A stretch of DNA of 37,206 bases, from the IMG/VR virus record IMGVR_UViG_3300024433_000021, positions 1-37,206 of that record, one strand, 5' to 3'. A program made the position numbers and the translations under genes. Each line of letters begins with the position of its first letter. Within the stretch, counting starts at the first letter, position 1. This DNA comes from a virus. Below are positions 36,033 to 37,206 of this stretch, piece by piece. The notes under the pieces are model-generated. The model was not told where the DNA came from. It searched no databases and saw nothing but the letters and a program-made list of their open reading frames with translations.

Positions 36033-36441
36033 AAATGTTGTCTACTACCTTCCCAAGGTGAGCCGAGCGACTAAGAATAGGAAGGGTATTGGCTCTTTCC
36101 CGATCTATCTTGTCTAGAGTCTCTGGAGACACACGACATGTTATTGGCTTACTCTCAGCAGTAGCTGTCTTAGGCTTGAGGCAAGAAGTAATGTCCACCA
36201 CCTTTTTCTCATCAAGAGCCAGTTCTTCTTGCTCCTCATCAGGAATCTGGAATGTCTTTTTGAGATACTCTATAAAATCCTCTTGGCGTACTACCCATAT
36301 GCCATACTTCCCACCCATTTGGGTTCCTTTGATCACTCCCTTTTGAAGAGCGTTGGCCACGGTACTTTTCGTAACGCGCATGTACTCTGCTATCTCAGCA
36401 GTATTTAAAATATCTTTCTGTAAGTTTGATGGTAGGTCCAT
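36022..36441 (-). CDS. HTH plus RHH-like protein next to terL (possible small terminase or regulator)
   Basis: 139 aa. Residues 12-60 are an excisionase/MerR-like winged HTH (L-N-T-A-E-I-A-E-Y-M-R-V-T-K-S-T-V). A linker follows, then residues 98-135 (I-T-C-R-V-S-P-E-T-L-D-K-I-D-R-E-R) look like a ribbon-helix-helix. Two DNA-binding modules in one small protein directly before terL make it a candidate small terminase or late regulator. The TerS-like protein at 451 is the competitor. Start ATG 36441 after GGTGAAGAT. Confidence 0.55.
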   Translation of the reverse strand: MDLPSNLQKDILNTAEIAEYMRVTKSTVANALQKGVIKGTQMGGKYGIWVVRQEDFIEYLKKTFQIPDEEQEELALDEKKVVDITSCLKPKTATAESKPITCRVSPETLDKIDRERANTLPILSRSAHLGKVVDNIYVH

Positions 36442-36490
36442 ATCTTCACCGTATTGTTTTGTTTTCTAAGAACAGTCTTCCCTCTCTTCT

Positions 36491-36694
36491 TCATTGCTTC
36501 TGAAAAGCTTTCTTCTTTCTCCATGTGCTGTAAGACAGATTAGGGTCTTTTTGGTACCACACTTTTCTTCTCTTCTTCGTGCATTCTTTGCACTTTGGGA
36601 AGCAGGTCCCTCGACTGGGAGAAAACCCAAACTCAAATAGGGGAAGTTCTTTCCCGCATTCATTGCACTCTTGGGTTCTGTATTCTTCACTCAT
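36491..36694 (-). CDS. Zinc-knuckle protein
   Basis: 67 aa. C-N-E-C-G-K-E-L-P (residues 10-18), a hydrophobic F-E-F-G-F, then C-K-E-C-T-K-K-R-R (35-43) form one four-cysteine zinc site, like the N-terminal finger of phage HNH/Gcr-type proteins but without a nuclease. The C-terminus is basic. Start overlaps the upstream stop by 8 bases. A longer-named alternative frame (36466-36690) lacks these features. Confidence 0.65.
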   Translation of the reverse strand: MSEEYRTQECNECGKELPLFEFGFSPSRGTCFPKCKECTKKRRKVWYQKDPNLSYSTWRKKKAFQKQ

Positions 36695-36923
36695 GACTCT
36701 TGCTCTCCTCGTAGAATCTTATTACTTCTTCGCTGTAGGCATCAGGGAGGGGTCCCGTGTAGGAAGTTCCTATTTGATGCGTTAGATCTTTGAAATCATC
36801 ATCAGTCATCCCTAGAAGAGCGCTATAGACCTGTAGGATTGCGCAGATAGCTGTAATCTTATTTTCTTTTGAGGTGGGATATTCCAAAATATCTCTCCAT
36901 AGTCCGTATACTAATGGCATCAT
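36687..36923 (-). CDS. Hypothetical protein before the terminase cluster
   Basis: 78 aa with a helical middle (N-K-I-T-A-I-C-A-I-L-Q-V-Y-S-A-L-L-G-M-T-D-D-D-F) and an acidic C-terminus. No family recognised. The ATG at 36923 overlaps the stop of the junction-spanning zinc-finger gene, so the operon continues across the circle. Confidence 0.5.
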   Translation of the reverse strand: MMPLVYGLWRDILEYPTSKENKITAICAILQVYSALLGMTDDDFKDLTHQIGTSYTGPLPDAYSEEVIRFYEESKSHE

Positions 36924-37206
36924 TTACCGTACCCCTTCCGTTTGTAGTAAAGGGGGGCCTCCGAGTGTTTCCCAAAAACTCTGGAGTACTCCATTCGCTT
37001 GATTTGTTCGTGGAAAGGAACTGGCGATTTAGTTCCTCTTTTTTTCATATTAAGCCAGCGCTGAGCTTCTCTCGTAAGACCTCCTTCTTTCGCTTCTTCT
37101 TCCTCTTTCTTCTTTTTATAAAGAGATTGGGTCCGAGATTGCAGTTCCTTCTTGCATTGAGGACTACATGTTGACTCTCCAAATCGTGGTATAAAAAGAG
37201 AGGGGC
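36920..37206 (-). CDS. Zinc-finger protein, C-terminal part (continues from the left end)
   Basis: C-terminal portion of the gene that starts at base 283. After the Lys/Glu-rich helix in the repeat it reads G-G-L-T-R-E-A-Q-R-W-L-N, then a basic tail ending K-R-K-G-Y-G-K and TGA at 36920-36922. The stop overlaps the next ATG (ATGA). The continuity confirms that the two window ends are neighbours in the molecule. Confidence 0.65.
   Translation of the reverse strand, partial: PSLFIPRFGESTCSPQCKKELQSRTQSLYKKKKEEEEAKEGGLTREAQRWLNMKKRGTKSPVPFHEQIKRMEYSRVFGKHSEAPLYYKRKGYGK
37081..37206. repeat. Terminal direct repeat, right copy
   Basis: Exact copy of bases 4-129. The base before it is C, which restores the zinc-finger reading frame, whereas the left copy is preceded by A. 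Confidence 0.9.

Noticed and set aside
36869-37174. 101-codon plus-strand ORF near the right end
   Set aside because: Antisense to the junction-spanning zinc-finger gene. Phe/Ser-rich shadow of Lys/Glu codons.

Overview
The window is one essentially complete, circularly closing genome of a small tailed phage with a short-tail (podovirus-like) gene set. Bases 4-129 recur exactly at 37081-37206, and one gene reads through the junction, so the unit is about 37.08 kb. The virion set combines a terminase large subunit, a P22/T7-type portal, a scaffold, an N4-gp56-family major capsid protein, tail adaptor and stabilisation proteins and a block of ejection proteins. A lipobox peptide and a signal-peptide beta-barrel protein point to a Gram-negative (diderm) host with ordinary AGGAG-type ribosome binding sites. 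I cannot name the host. No tyrosine integrase, DNA polymerase, helicase or recognisable endolysin was seen. A serine resolvase, RHH and ParB-like proteins and an O-like initiator would fit a temperate phage or phage-plasmid, but that is inference. LAYOUT. Circle junction to 5.8 kb (minus strand): small zinc-finger and DUF551 proteins, a TerS-like HTH protein, a ParB-like protein, two Holliday-junction nucleases (endonuclease VII and RusA) and the replication initiator. 5.9-8.5 kb (plus): a recombination operon with a RecT-like annealing protein, an inserted HNH endonuclease and a YqaJ exonuclease. 8.6-16.6 kb (minus): tail fibre/spike genes, two of them over 1,000 codons with beta-helix and tandem-repeat regions. 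16.7-17.7 kb (plus): an RHH regulator and small membrane/coiled-coil proteins, possibly lysis. 17.8-18.6 kb (minus): a coiled-coil protein and the resolvase. 18.63-19.08 kb: a gene-free region with iterons and G-runs. 19.1-20.1 kb (plus): accessory genes, including an autonomous beta-barrel gene. 20.1-36.9 kb (minus): ejection, tail, head and packaging genes, read from packaging (right) to ejection (left). MAIN DISCOVERY CANDIDATE. Six intergenic sites carry what looks like one RNA element in the 5' leaders of minus-strand genes. A stem whose sequence differs at each site but always pairs encloses an invariant GAACCA(C/U), sometimes followed by a second hairpin. It is followed by a CAACACGAGG-like sequence that at four sites carries the ribosome binding site of the next gene. 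The sites lie before the 1045-aa tail fibre, the major capsid protein, a pre-scaffold protein, a post-capsid protein, the portal and the replication initiator. Compensatory changes between copies argue for conserved RNA structure, perhaps a phage-wide translational operator. Other points of note are a 46-codon conserved phage gene broken by one extra base, a 116-bp out-of-frame overlap of two virion genes, a ribosome binding site locked in a hairpin before nested membrane ORFs, and a moron-like exported barrel gene.
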